DNA of 64,000 nt from Clytia hemisphaerica (taxonomy: Eukaryota > Cnidaria > Hydrozoa > Leptothecata > Clytiidae), in contig CACVBU010000354.1 in the NCBI GenBank assembly GCA_902728285.1, positions 1 to 64,000 on the forward strand, read 5' to 3'. Shown in pieces: positions 38,301-50,300 of the stretch; position 1 is the first letter of the stretch; every line of letters starts with the position of its first letter. The position numbers and the translations under genes were made by a program. Under the pieces are notes generated by a model. The model had not been told where the DNA came from, searched no databases, and was given only the letters and a program-made list of their open reading frames with translations.

Positions 38301-41300
38301 GCTCTTTGGCAAAATTCCATAAAATGTCCTATTGAACTTACAATTTTAAATTTGTCAGTATTGGTGGGATTTATTACTTTATCACAGTGTGGTTCAAATT
38401 TTATGCGCACAGCTAACGTCAAAAGTAAATGGTAGGACACTCTATAGGGAAAATTTTTATGTTTTGAAAACATCTGCCTTTGTTGTTGTGGAAAGAGGTC
38501 TGTTTGTCGTCCGTCCTCTTTATATTCTTTTTCTTTCTTCTTTTTAACTCTTTCGACTTTCTTTTTATGTTTTTATGTTTTTGTTTTTATATATCACGAA
38601 TCACGACCATCGTCATCGCTTTTGGTAGTGACGAACCGATAACTGTTGCTATGTTTTATTGGTGTCGGTGTCGGTTTTACTTTGTTTGGCAATGTTTACA
38701 CCCTGGTGACCCAATGAGGATATTTACACAATCAGTGACAATACAGGAGCTAAATATGATGATTTGGGGTCAAAAATACTGTATACTCCTAAAAGATTCT
38801 GATAACTCCGCGTATGGCACGTATTACTCTGAAGACTAAGGCTGAGCTTGAAGAAAAAACGATGGCACCAAAAAACGTCCATCTTAAACATAAACATTAG
38901 AACGCAGACGTTTTGGCTTTCCAGTTCAATGAAAATTACAGTGAATTTCCATAAGAACAATTTCAGAACATTGTTCTCACCTGACAAGATTTCTGGCATA
39001 ATTTCGCGATTAGATAGAATCGGCATTTTTACGTTGATAGTCAAGTTATCTAGAACTTTTAAATTAATTTTGTTACGGGTCTCTACAGCCTGGGATTAGT
39101 ATTGATTAGTTTAGATTGCAATCAATGATCAGTTTTATCGATGTGACGGTTTTTTGTCCGAGTGAATAAAAAAGTTCACTTTAAATTCTGAGCACGTGTC
39201 AGCAGAAGTTGCCATCGTCAGTTCACTTAATCCTTAAGAAGAAGATTTAGATTTTAAATCTCTTTACTCCTGTGGCCAGCCTCGTTCTTTGCTATGTGTA
39301 GGTGAAGGAACGGACGAAAATAAATTCCAGCAAATGTCGAAATTCACATCCCTTTGTTCCTCTTTTGGTACGCATGGGAAAATTTATGCTTGTTCATGTT
39401 TTTTTCTTTCTCTCTCCAAACGGAGATAGCTTTTTCACATGGGAGAATATTTTGTGATATTGGACTGATTTGTAAATACAGGTTGTGTTTGTTTTGGTTG
39501 GGTTGTTTTGTTTTTTATTTATAAATTTGGTAATCTGGTTGATCATAATGTGTTAATGATATAATGAAGGGAATCAGTTCTTGTGAAACTTCATTGCTTT
39601 TTGTTGGTACGGTGTTGGTACGGTGTTGGTACGGTGTTGGTACGGTGTTGGTACGGTGGAATCTGTATAACTCGAAGACTTACGGTGGACACAAATTCGT
39701 TCGAACTATGGAATAGGGTTTGACAAGCTAATTTGTTGAGGAGGCATTTGAGTTATAGAGGTTCGATTCAAAGAGTTTTCACTGTATTTTGTTCTGAAGG
39801 AATAAGTTACTTTTTTAGCTTTTCTCATCATCTTTATTTGTAAATTGGAGGAATACATGGGGTAAAACATAAACCCCTTCCGCTAGTGCTTCGCGTAATG
39901 GATTTTTTTGTGGGCGATTTTTTTGGTACCAATTCTTTTGTTTTATTTCGTAGTTTGAGCTTTTTGTCACAATTTATTGCATGATGAGCAAATGTTGCTA
40001 ATTTTAGTGATTGTAGAAAAGATTTGATGTGATGTGATTGTAATGAGTGGCATGACGATCCAGGTCCTCTTGCAATTTCTTAATTTCTTAAGGTTGGAAA
40101 TGCCATTGTATGACATTGTACTTTATAATCATGGTATACAGTATGTATATTAACTATGAGATGTTTTTCTACGTCACCAATTAAGTGATTTTTCAAAATT
40201 TTCCAAAATTTAGACAGATAAATTAGACAGATAAATTGAGAAATTACGTTGTCGCGTGAAAAATATGTATTATATATTTTTGTCGTGAAAAACACATCAG
40301 AAAGATCAAAGTGAGCCGCTCTTTGTTACTGTTACAAATAAGAAGGGGGCGAAAGAGAAAAAGAGTATGAATCAGAAAATTTGAGGGGTGAGAAAAACCT
40401 CTTTTGTTCCACATGGCTTTATTGATTTTGTAAGAACTTTTTCATTTATAAGAAATTCGAAACATTTTTTGAATTTATTTTTGAAACACCTGATATTTTA
40501 GTTACTAAAACCCTTATCTCAGTACATTGTCAGTTTTTGTAGCTTAGATCGTATTTTAGGTCGTGTTTGTCAAAGTTAAGTTTCTTTCAGCCTACTGATT
40601 TTCAATTTAGATATTGTATATTTATCTATTTTAGCGATATCTTTTGTGAAATTTGTTAGAATGGTTCAAGACTACACCTTAACTTTGTTATTTTGTTGGA
40701 AGGATAAGACAGAGTGGAATTACTCTTCTTTTTGTTAAAAATTGATTTATGGAGATGGAAAATGAAGAGGAAGAGAAGATTTTTTAGCGTATTTAAATTC
40801 GTATCTTAATTTCTATTGTCTTTCCTGGATGGATTAATAGAAAATCATATTAAATTAGGGTCGTTTTTGCCAAATTAGCCAGTTTTAAGCCTGATTTGAA
40901 GCAAGATATGAAAAACATACAAAAAGTGCTCATACTTTGAGATCTTGCACTTTAAAAGTAGTTCTTATAAATTTAAAAAAAGCAAGAGCTGAGAGCGCTC
41001 CAATCCAGTGACCGTACACTGTTTCAATCTTCAGAATCTTTCACTGTTTCTACTTACATCATATTCCTTTTTCTTTTTTTTATCTCCATCACTTTTTTAT
41101 CTTCTTTCTCTTTTGTTGTGTGAAGTGTACAACAAAAGCAGTTGATGAAGTTTTAATCAGTTCACACATTTAGGTCAGGTGTTAGGTCATTAAAAATTAA
41201 TTAAGTATATTTCTTACTACATCAACAGCCACCTTTTATACAGCTTATTCTTCTTTTGTTTTTTTTGAAAAACTTTTCCGTTTTGTTGTCGTTGCACCTG

Positions 41301-44300
41301 AGCCTTTTTATCACCTCTCTATTATTCGTTGTCTTCTTCATCTTCTTCTTCATCTTCAGGTTCAAGAGAAAAAGTATTCTTTTTTCACTCATTTTCATTC
41401 ATGGATTTCTTGTTTTATATCGCTTTTGTCTTTTTTTTTAAACTTCTCAATTTGATCTTTGTTGTCCATTTCCCTTCTTCAACAAGGGATCTCTCATAAC
41501 CCCCAATCATTACCACAAAAACTTTTTCTATTATTTCTTTATTTGCGTTTTTGCGGTGAAAACAAGATTATTACGCTGTTTTTGGTCCATCTACACAGAT
41601 CTCTAAAAAAACCAAGCTGTAAACCTTTGGCTGTGTATTTGCTGGTCTTTAGTAGGTTCATGGTACAAGATTTTGTTCTTTACTCTTTTTTGGTTTCTTA
41701 ACATACCGGGAAGCTTAGTTTTTTAGTTTGGCCGTTTGGCTTAGTTACAAAAGAGTGTGATAAGCTGCTGTCATCATTTTTTGTCCCTATCTCATTGTCC
41801 ACAGATAAATGGAAGCCCAAGTTTTAAACTTACGGGCGTAGTTTTTCAAAAGCAAAAATGCTAAGGGGTTTTTGAATGTGTTTCATCAAACCGGGATTAA
41901 GCAATATTTTTTACTAGTTAATCCATTGGGTTTTTTAACTTGATCGTTCATCGGGGCTCGAAATTTATCTTTGAATTAATTCATTGATCCAGTATTAAAA
42001 AACTTTTTTTGTAGTTCAGTGGTCATGCTTCAGAATTTATTTATTATTAAAATTCAGGAAAAATTAAAAAAAATCCACGTTTTTGTTGGATTATTTGTTT
42101 GGTATTGGTGGAATAATTCAAAAAACAAAACAAAATAGATATAATATAATCTGACTGCAGTAAAAAAATGAAAGAATTATCATTGACACCTGATTCGTTG
42201 CTAGGTAAGTAAAAATGACTTATATTTTCTGTACAAGGTATACCATTTCTTATGACCAACTGCGCTAAACTAAACTATAAGTTTAGAATATCACAGATTG
42301 GCTTCAATATCCAACCTGTCAGAGCATATTACATAAAGCCTGGGATAGACGGGGACGAGGTTGGATGACTACCTAATGGAACAAAAAAAGCCTTTTTTTC
42401 GACACAGTACATTTAAAAAAATGACGACTGGCGGAAGATGAACTTTTTTTGAAAAACAAAAAGAAATTAAAATGAAGTAGTAGCGTAGTCACCAGACTTG
42501 TAAATTTTTAATGTCTGATCAGAAATAACTTGATTATATTTGACCATCAAATTCCTTCTTTGTGTTTTGTCAAACGATATTATGATATTTTGTCAAACGA
42601 TATTTTTTACTTTTTTACTTTTTTTAATATATTTATTTATTTTTACTCCTGTTGTTACACGAGATCAGATCAGTAGACATGGAGTATTTCATCTACTGTA
42701 TTGTTCTTTTGATAAGTTTCGTTTTAACTTTCTTTCAATAACCATTTTCAGGTGTAATATACTGACCTTGTACTGACTAACTCTTTTTCTAATCCTTTTC
42801 CTGTATTTCAAAGAAAAAGTAAAAAAAAAATTATAATTTAAAAAGTTTTAGATGGATTAATTTCAATCTACTTTTTGTTACTACTATGAAGCACTAATCA
42901 TCATTGAAATATTAGTCAATCTTAGTTGTTTTGACATGTTGCAATTGGTATCTTTTTTGGTGATATTATGGATTTTGAATTAATGATACCTTTTGGTAAA
43001 TGATTTTGTTTAATTTCTGTTTCTCTTCACTCTTCTTTTAATTTGCAATTTTCACACCTAAGAAATAAAAAACACCGGCATTATTCTCAACGTCACTTTT
43101 TCAGGTAAAGTGACTGATTTAAGCCATCATAGGCAACACAAGTGAATATCGTAAAAAATATATTGTTTTTATTGTTTTCCTTTCCCCGAAGCTTTTGATT
43201 GTTCAAGCGCCGAAATTCTATTGTAATGTCACGTGACCTAGGTCGGATTTCCTACCTAACCACGGCACACAGCAACACGGCACACTTTTCAGAGTTTCCA
43301 CTGTAAGAAAGTCTCCCAAGAGGTGTATTTAGTCAAAAATAGGCTCTTGGCATGCGTGGATGGTAATGGTTGGTTTTTATGCCTTCCCAAGTACAACAGA
43401 AAGTAAAAAATATCCACACCATGCCCTCCCCCTGAAAGATACGAGAGTATATAGAGGTATATATAAAAGCTTTTTTTGACTCCGAAAAATTTTTAAAAAC
43501 CCTGATGCTGCTCTTTCTATATTATATAAGCAATGGTGTTTTGGAAGGATGTACTTGATTGAAGAAAAACAACTCAATAATAACATTTCAAAACTCAACG
43601 ATTTTTTTTTATGTTAACTGGACATTTTTAGGCTGTATTTCTTAGAGTACTTTTTGATTTTTTTGATATCGGAATTTTTGTTATGTCTTACGTATGTGGA
43701 TCGTGATACAAAGGCTCAATTTACAAATCAACCCCACGAGTCCTTTAATTCCAGATTTTTAAATTTCCCGATCTTTGATATAGAAAAAAACATCCTTTTG
43801 ACAAGTATTAATATATTAAACGAAAGATGAAGAGAAAAATGCTTATATTAGATGCCTTAGAAAAAAAGGTAGTCTTATTTCATTTATTTTGATCGTATTT
43901 TTCCCATCTCTGCCAGAAAGTTCTAAAATACTACACGCACGGCCCTTTCCCAAAAGCTGTACCAACGTCAACACCGTATATTGTCTTATTTGTGCATTCA
44001 GAAAGTTCCAAATAGACTTCTCTTAACATTTTCTGATCTCAGCGTGACAGCAGTTTTCTCAACGAAAATTGAAAATACTTAAAAGGGGGTAAAGCTGGTA
44101 AAAACACTTGCCTTATATACTCTTTTGGCTTTAAAAGAGCAACAAAAGGTCGATAAATCATGAAAGTTTTCAAGTTTTCATCTTCGTGGATATTACACTA
44201 TGAAAACACATTGAAATGTTGAGCTTTAGAAAAAACTTTTGTTACAGACAAGGTAGATAGATTATTGACAAATAGTTGTTGATGTCTACCAAACTCTTTT

Positions 44301-47300
44301 TTCGCGGAAAAGACTATACAAAGTACGCGCCAAGTTATGCGGTTTTAATTTTTTAGAGTACGGTACATGCTATGTTTTCAGGTGCAAACGCAAATTTAAT
44401 AGCTTAACCAAAAACACAACAAAAATCGGACCAAAATTAGTTTTACAGTTAACAAATTTTTTAAAAATTGGAAATCGTTGCTTTGAGACAAGATTTACAT
44501 TGACACTACTTGGAAACGTTTGACCTGTTCAAATTTTACTTTTAAATTTCGATCCACTTTTCTATTTAGATGGTGAAGATGACATTACGTCACTGGCAGA
44601 CGCCGACATCGGAGTTGATCGTACTACGCAGAAACGTCGATATAGCCGACTGTCGGATGGTTATGAACGTTTAAAGTCAGTTTTACCAACCGTCAAAGAT
44701 AAACGTCGTGTATCAAAAGCACGAATATTAGATGAAGCTATCAATTACATTCAAAGGTTGGAATCGATCACGAGTGTACTCAAACGAGAACACGGTATGA
44801 AACAATCTTTCATCATATTACCTTATCGGCATTTTTTACACCGACCCCTTCTATGCCGGCCCTTATTGCGCCAAAGCTCAATTCTTTTCAAATTTTACCC
44901 GGCCGTAATTTAATTCCGGTCCTTTACGCCGGACCTTATTACACAAGCGATAGAAAAATATATATTAATAAGGGCCGACGTAAAAGGGGCAGAAAGGTAA
45001 CTAAATACACCTTTTCGACCGTAGCCGCCAAATGCCGCGCGGAAATTTTTTGTCCGTTTTACCACCATAAAACCGTCACAGTCCTTTTTCGCACCTATAG
45101 ACAATAGAAAAAGGTGTTAAAAAGGATTGGATCGATTTTAGGGGGATAATCAAATAATGAATTGGCACGCGCATGACCGCGCGACTACGGTAGAAAAGGT
45201 GTATTGTCTCGATATTTTGATAAATGAGTTGCCACAGTTCCTCTTGGTGGCCGAATAGATGGGCTTAAAACGCGTAGTAAGCAAGTGTAATGATAAAGAT
45301 GGTCAAAGGGAAAAAGAATATTTTCGGGTAGAGGTTACTATTGCAAAAGCGTAAAGTTTATTCTTTATTGCTGTTCTCTTGACCATATACTTTTTAACAG
45401 CGTTGTCTCGAAAAAGCATATTCAAATCAATTTACATAGATAATTGCATGCCTATTGCCAGACGATGTTGAAATCTTAGACGCGGGGGATGGGAGTCTTA
45501 AAATGCGTCTTCACCGCAAATTACATTGCAAGGTATTTCAAAATATTTTGTCTTTTCTTCATTTAACAGAAAAACGACTGAGCATGCTGAATGGAACGAA
45601 TGGCTTTTTCCCAGATTATACTGTGCAACCTTACATGAGGTTAGTCTTCAGTTTTCCTTTATTATGTGTTTTGTTTGTTCGTGTTGATTATTTTTGTTTC
45701 CATTAGTGATGCCTCGATTGAATTAATTTCAGCTATTGGATTTAAAATGGTGCAGGCACGGCGACTGACCAAAATGCAATTTAGGTGGTATTGATTTTAG
45801 CGAATGACTGGAGATTTCATGCAAAACAAATTTTATTCGGAGAAAGAAAATGAAAAATGTGAGATTTTTCAGAAAATTGATAGGGAAAAAATATTTCTCA
45901 AAGAATTATGGAGTGGTAGTTACGGCACTGAGAAAAAGTGCTAAAATTTCTATGAATATCTATTTGATATTCTGATGGCGGATTGGTGGCCGCCCACGCT
46001 AGAGCTCTAAAGGAAGCGGGACAATTTTCCATCGGACTGGAATGATAGTTGGCCTTTGATGTGCCGCATCCCAGTCGAGTTCAACTACCCCACCCACAAA
46101 CCTGGAAATATTTCAGTTGGACCCGCCAATCCCCGAAATAGAGGGCTGGGAAATCCACGATGCGGTCTAGTGAAATTTCGTAAACTAAACTTTCCAGTAT
46201 GTTGAGAATTTTTCCGACCTTCAGAGCTTTAGCGTGTCGGATTAAAATTTTTGAATTTAATAGCAACGTAGTAAAGTAAAGGTAGGGAGTATATAAATTA
46301 ATAGCCAATTTTCAGACCCTGTAATATCTTTTTCCGCGCATCAGTCTTTTTCAAATGGACTACACACGCAGACTTGAACCAGTTGGATATCTAAAGTTAC
46401 GCTTTTTTAGTTTACAGTTATGGCATTTAATAGTCGAAAATCTTTTTTCACAAAATGCAAAATGATCTTTTAATGTTCTCACCATACAGATTTTATAAGA
46501 ACAGGGTACAGGGTGTTTTAAAGTCCGCAAAGCTTTAAAATGTTCTTATCTTATTCTTAATATTTTGGCCGTCGAAGCCTTATGTTCTTATATAGTTGTT
46601 CTTATAAAGAAACCTGTATGCTGCCAGTTGGTTAAAATCAATGTAAAAAAGAGGATTCGGAAAAAAACTCTACAGGATGGAAAAAAAAGAACATGCTTAG
46701 AAAAGAAATTTTATTGCAATAGTTTTTATTTTATACTGGTAGACTAATTTGATATGCAGTATCCAGCTGTGTTTTTTCTCCATTTTACCTTCAAAATATT
46801 ATTCCGTTTTTTTCAGACCTCCTTCTGGCTTCTTGCATCATCTTAATTAACTAAGAAACTTAAAAAGGAGTCTCTTTTTGTTACGCTTCCCCCGTAGTAT
46901 TTTACCCGAAATTGACTTCAATCGTCATTTTGCAATCAATATCTCGAACTTCAATAATGCCTCTTTCGCATGTCCTATGTGTGGAATCTATCTGAGGTAG
47001 TTTTTCACAAATTTATTTTTTCCATTGACAGACAAATAAAAAACACTTCAAATTTAGGCAAATATAACTTTGCTGTAATTTTGGTCACATTTTTTACACG
47101 AAAATATCTTTAAATTACTTTTAAAGATTACTATGATCTAAAGTAACTTTTCAACGGTAGTTTGTTAAAATTTGTTAAAATTGAACCATTTGTTGAAAAA
47201 TGGCTAGCAAAACAGGAATTAGCGCACCCCTAAAATAAATGGACTTGAATTTGGAGAATAAAAAAGAAGGATGGTACTGCCTGGGTGGGTGGATCCTCTT

Positions 47301-50300
47301 CCCACACTGAAAGGGTGCCGCCAGTGCGTTGGTGATTCTTAGAAAAACATGGTATCTTTCATAGTATTTTAATAAGTCTGTTACGGATTTTAGAGGGAAT
47401 ATTCAAAATAAAAAATAGATTTTATTGTTAATAAAACTATTTATGATCCTTACTTATCCTTGAACCATATGCAATAACACTGATTTCAAAACTTTAAAAC
47501 TACCTTTGCAATACAAACTATTTATCATACGAACGAACGTATTATATGTTTAGGAGGAGACCCATATTTGGTTTGGTTCAGTGAAATACCAAAGTCGTAT
47601 TTATATGATAGAAGAGAAAATAAGAATTGAAGTTGTTTCCTTATGAATCTTACTTCTTCCCTTTTTAAATTTTAATAAAAATAATGCATCAATTTAATGA
47701 AATGCTCTACTGGTAGTATTACAGGCCGGTTTGTAGTGTGCTACTGAAGTTTATTCACGATAAGTGAATCCTTGATTATCGAACGTTATCACTGTGAAAA
47801 GATTTCTCAAAAATAATCATTCAGTCAAAAGATATCAAACAAAGTTATAAGCTGATTGACGTCTAATAACGTTTTTTGGGGTCAATCACTTATTAACTTT
47901 GTAAAAATATTTTAGTGAAATTTCTTCACAGTGATGACTTCCTAAGATCAAAGAATCTCTCCAGTGAAAATGAAAGTTATAGCACTTCTCTACAAGATCT
48001 TCATTTTTTTCTTCTTCATTTTCATGTTCGTTTTTAGAATCTTTTTAAAGATTTTTTTATTTCAAATTGTTCCACTCACAAATATCTCTCCAACGATACC
48101 AAATTTATAAAGATTGAAGAATTCCTTCAAAAGTTAAAGGTAAATGAAAAAAGAGTGCAAACTTATCGTGAACAGACTTTAGTAGATACTCAAGAGGGAT
48201 GAAATTTTTTGATGATTCTCCAGCTCAGTGATAAGTAACCTACAGGATACTGTCATATTGAAATCTTTCACTTTCCTTTGCAATAAAATTCACGAAACAA
48301 AGATACATCCAGATTTTGCAAAAGAAAAACAACAATTCTTTACATGGTCATAATTTTCTGTTCGTTCTTCTCCTAAATGGATTTAATGTAGATTCAAGGG
48401 AAGCCAAGAAATGAAATTTGCCATATTGCACCTTTCCACAATTAGTTATTAGATAGAGGCTGTATTTTATATTTTACGTCGACAACCCAATTATCTAGGA
48501 CTTTTAAACAGTCTTTTGATTGCTATCCACGGGGTCCACGGCCAACCGGTTTGGCTATCAATGGATTGAAAGGACTGGAACTAGAAGGGACTGGGCCTCG
48601 ATCCAGGAACCCCTGGGTTTTAGGGTTACCACTTTAGACCACCCAATCGCTCCTTAGATTCAAGGTTCGAGGTTTTAAATGTTAGAGGCAATTAGGGTGT
48701 CAGTCCACCCACTAAGCATTATTCACAATTATAAACACATACACTCAACTCTCTCTATTCGAATCTCTACGATTCGATATGTAATGATCTCTGTTCTTCG
48801 AATCTTTCTCTAATTCGAATAAAATCTTTGATCCTTCGAATATCGAATTAGAGAGGGTTAACCGTAAAAGTAAAGGTCTTCTTTAATCAACGAACTTTCG
48901 GTCGTGAAGAATATGATGAACCTGAGGTTAAAAAATCAGTTTATTTATTCTCACGAAATCGGAAAAAATCGGTTTATTTATTCTCACGAGAACGAAAAAA
49001 ATCAGTTTCTTCATTCTCACGGAAACGGAAAAAAATCAGTTTAAAACCTCACAAATTCACTGAGAGATTATCAAACTTAAAATATGGTTTTTACTTTTTA
49101 TTTTTATTTTCCACTTTTTATCTTTTTTGGACGATCAAAATACTGTTAGGAAAATCCCTTTCCGACAAACCTGATGGTATCTTTGATGGTATTGCAGCTG
49201 GCACGCAACGTTACGTTGTTTGGGAAGTCTTTTATGGGGGAGTACTTAGGAAAAAAGGGTACTGGACCTTATTCAGCTCCGCCAGTCCTATGTAGAGTCA
49301 AGGAAAAAGACAAACAATTGAAAAATAGTCCCGCGTAAAGGACTTGAGTCATTTTCGGGAAAATCCAAATATTTGGAACTTTAGTCTCGTCCAGTGTAAA
49401 TTTTTTCCCAAATTTCTGCAAAAATTAAAAAAAAGATTTCCCCCACGTCGGGTCCACTTCTCTTTTTTAAATGACACACTGTATTTCGAAAATGTTCTTA
49501 CAGGATGAGATATCTTTTCTGGGTCATCATTGTAAAATATGCTGACATTTCTTTCAATGCTAAACCCCCTTGCTGCGGTCGAACGTGGTCTAATAACGTG
49601 GTCAAGAGCTTACAGTAGCTTTAAGGGAATTTTAAGGGTTGGGCCTTTTGTTCTCTATGTTTTAGTGGTTTTCTTTGATTTTAACCGTTATGTTTAAATA
49701 TTAATAAGTGGGTTTTTAAGTATGCTGTTTTTCTTTTACTTACTCGCGTGGATCCCTTATTAGCGAATTTATGTATTTACACTTTTGAGCATGGTGGAGT
49801 GACTGAAACGTTTTGAAAAAACCCGCAGTTGTGACCCGCGAAATTGTGGACGGTAAAAGTGCTTGTTTACCATCATCCTCAGTCAATCAGGATCTAGACA
49901 AATCAAAAGCTAACCGTTTCAGTCACAGAAAAATACAAACACATAAGACACCCCTGTCTCACAGCCCCACTGGAATTTTTTTCCTCAGTTTGATAAAAAT
50001 TCCTATTGAAATCCCGATGGGAATAGAAATTTTATTGTTTCAAGGTTAAAGCATCCAGTGAGGATGGATTTGGAGTGCAATTTCTAAACATTGGATCTCG
50101 AATTCCCAGTGGGGCTAAAATTCCAGGGTATTTTCCCACCGGGGACGAAATTTTTGCCAAATTTTCCAGTGGGGCTGGGGTCCCAGCGGGTCTGTGACAC
50201 AGGAGTGTTTTAAAGATTTTAACAGTCTTGCGATGGCTTTCACTTTGTTCGGGGGAGAATTAGGGAACTAGAGATTTGAGCTGGAACACCTAGTTTTCAA

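Larger units (their letters stand above)
29347..44569 (+). other. Intron 1 of the bHLH gene (15.2 kb)
   Basis: The donor is GTGAGT and the acceptor TTTAG. The flanking exon phases match directly, so no extra exon is needed. The intron holds MITEs (34341-34607, 34681-34857, 35281-35509), an AACGTT palindrome (37832-37933), a SINE (38066-38180), an 11 bp minisatellite (39604-39658), a pogo-like fragment (39657-39786), a GTGATTGCGTGAT-rich stretch near 29411-29580, and long T-rich tracts around 41-43 kb. I see no convincing coding exon in it. Confidence 0.75.

Noticed and set aside
44853-45107. 84-codon frame just after bHLH exon 2
   Set aside because: It lies over the intronic hairpin with CCGGNCCTTATT subrepeats and cannot be joined in phase to exon 2.
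45462-45532. Separate 71 nt exon ending at GCAAG before GTATTT
   Set aside because: It would leave phase 0, which fits neither exon 3 (phase 1) nor exon 4 (phase 2).
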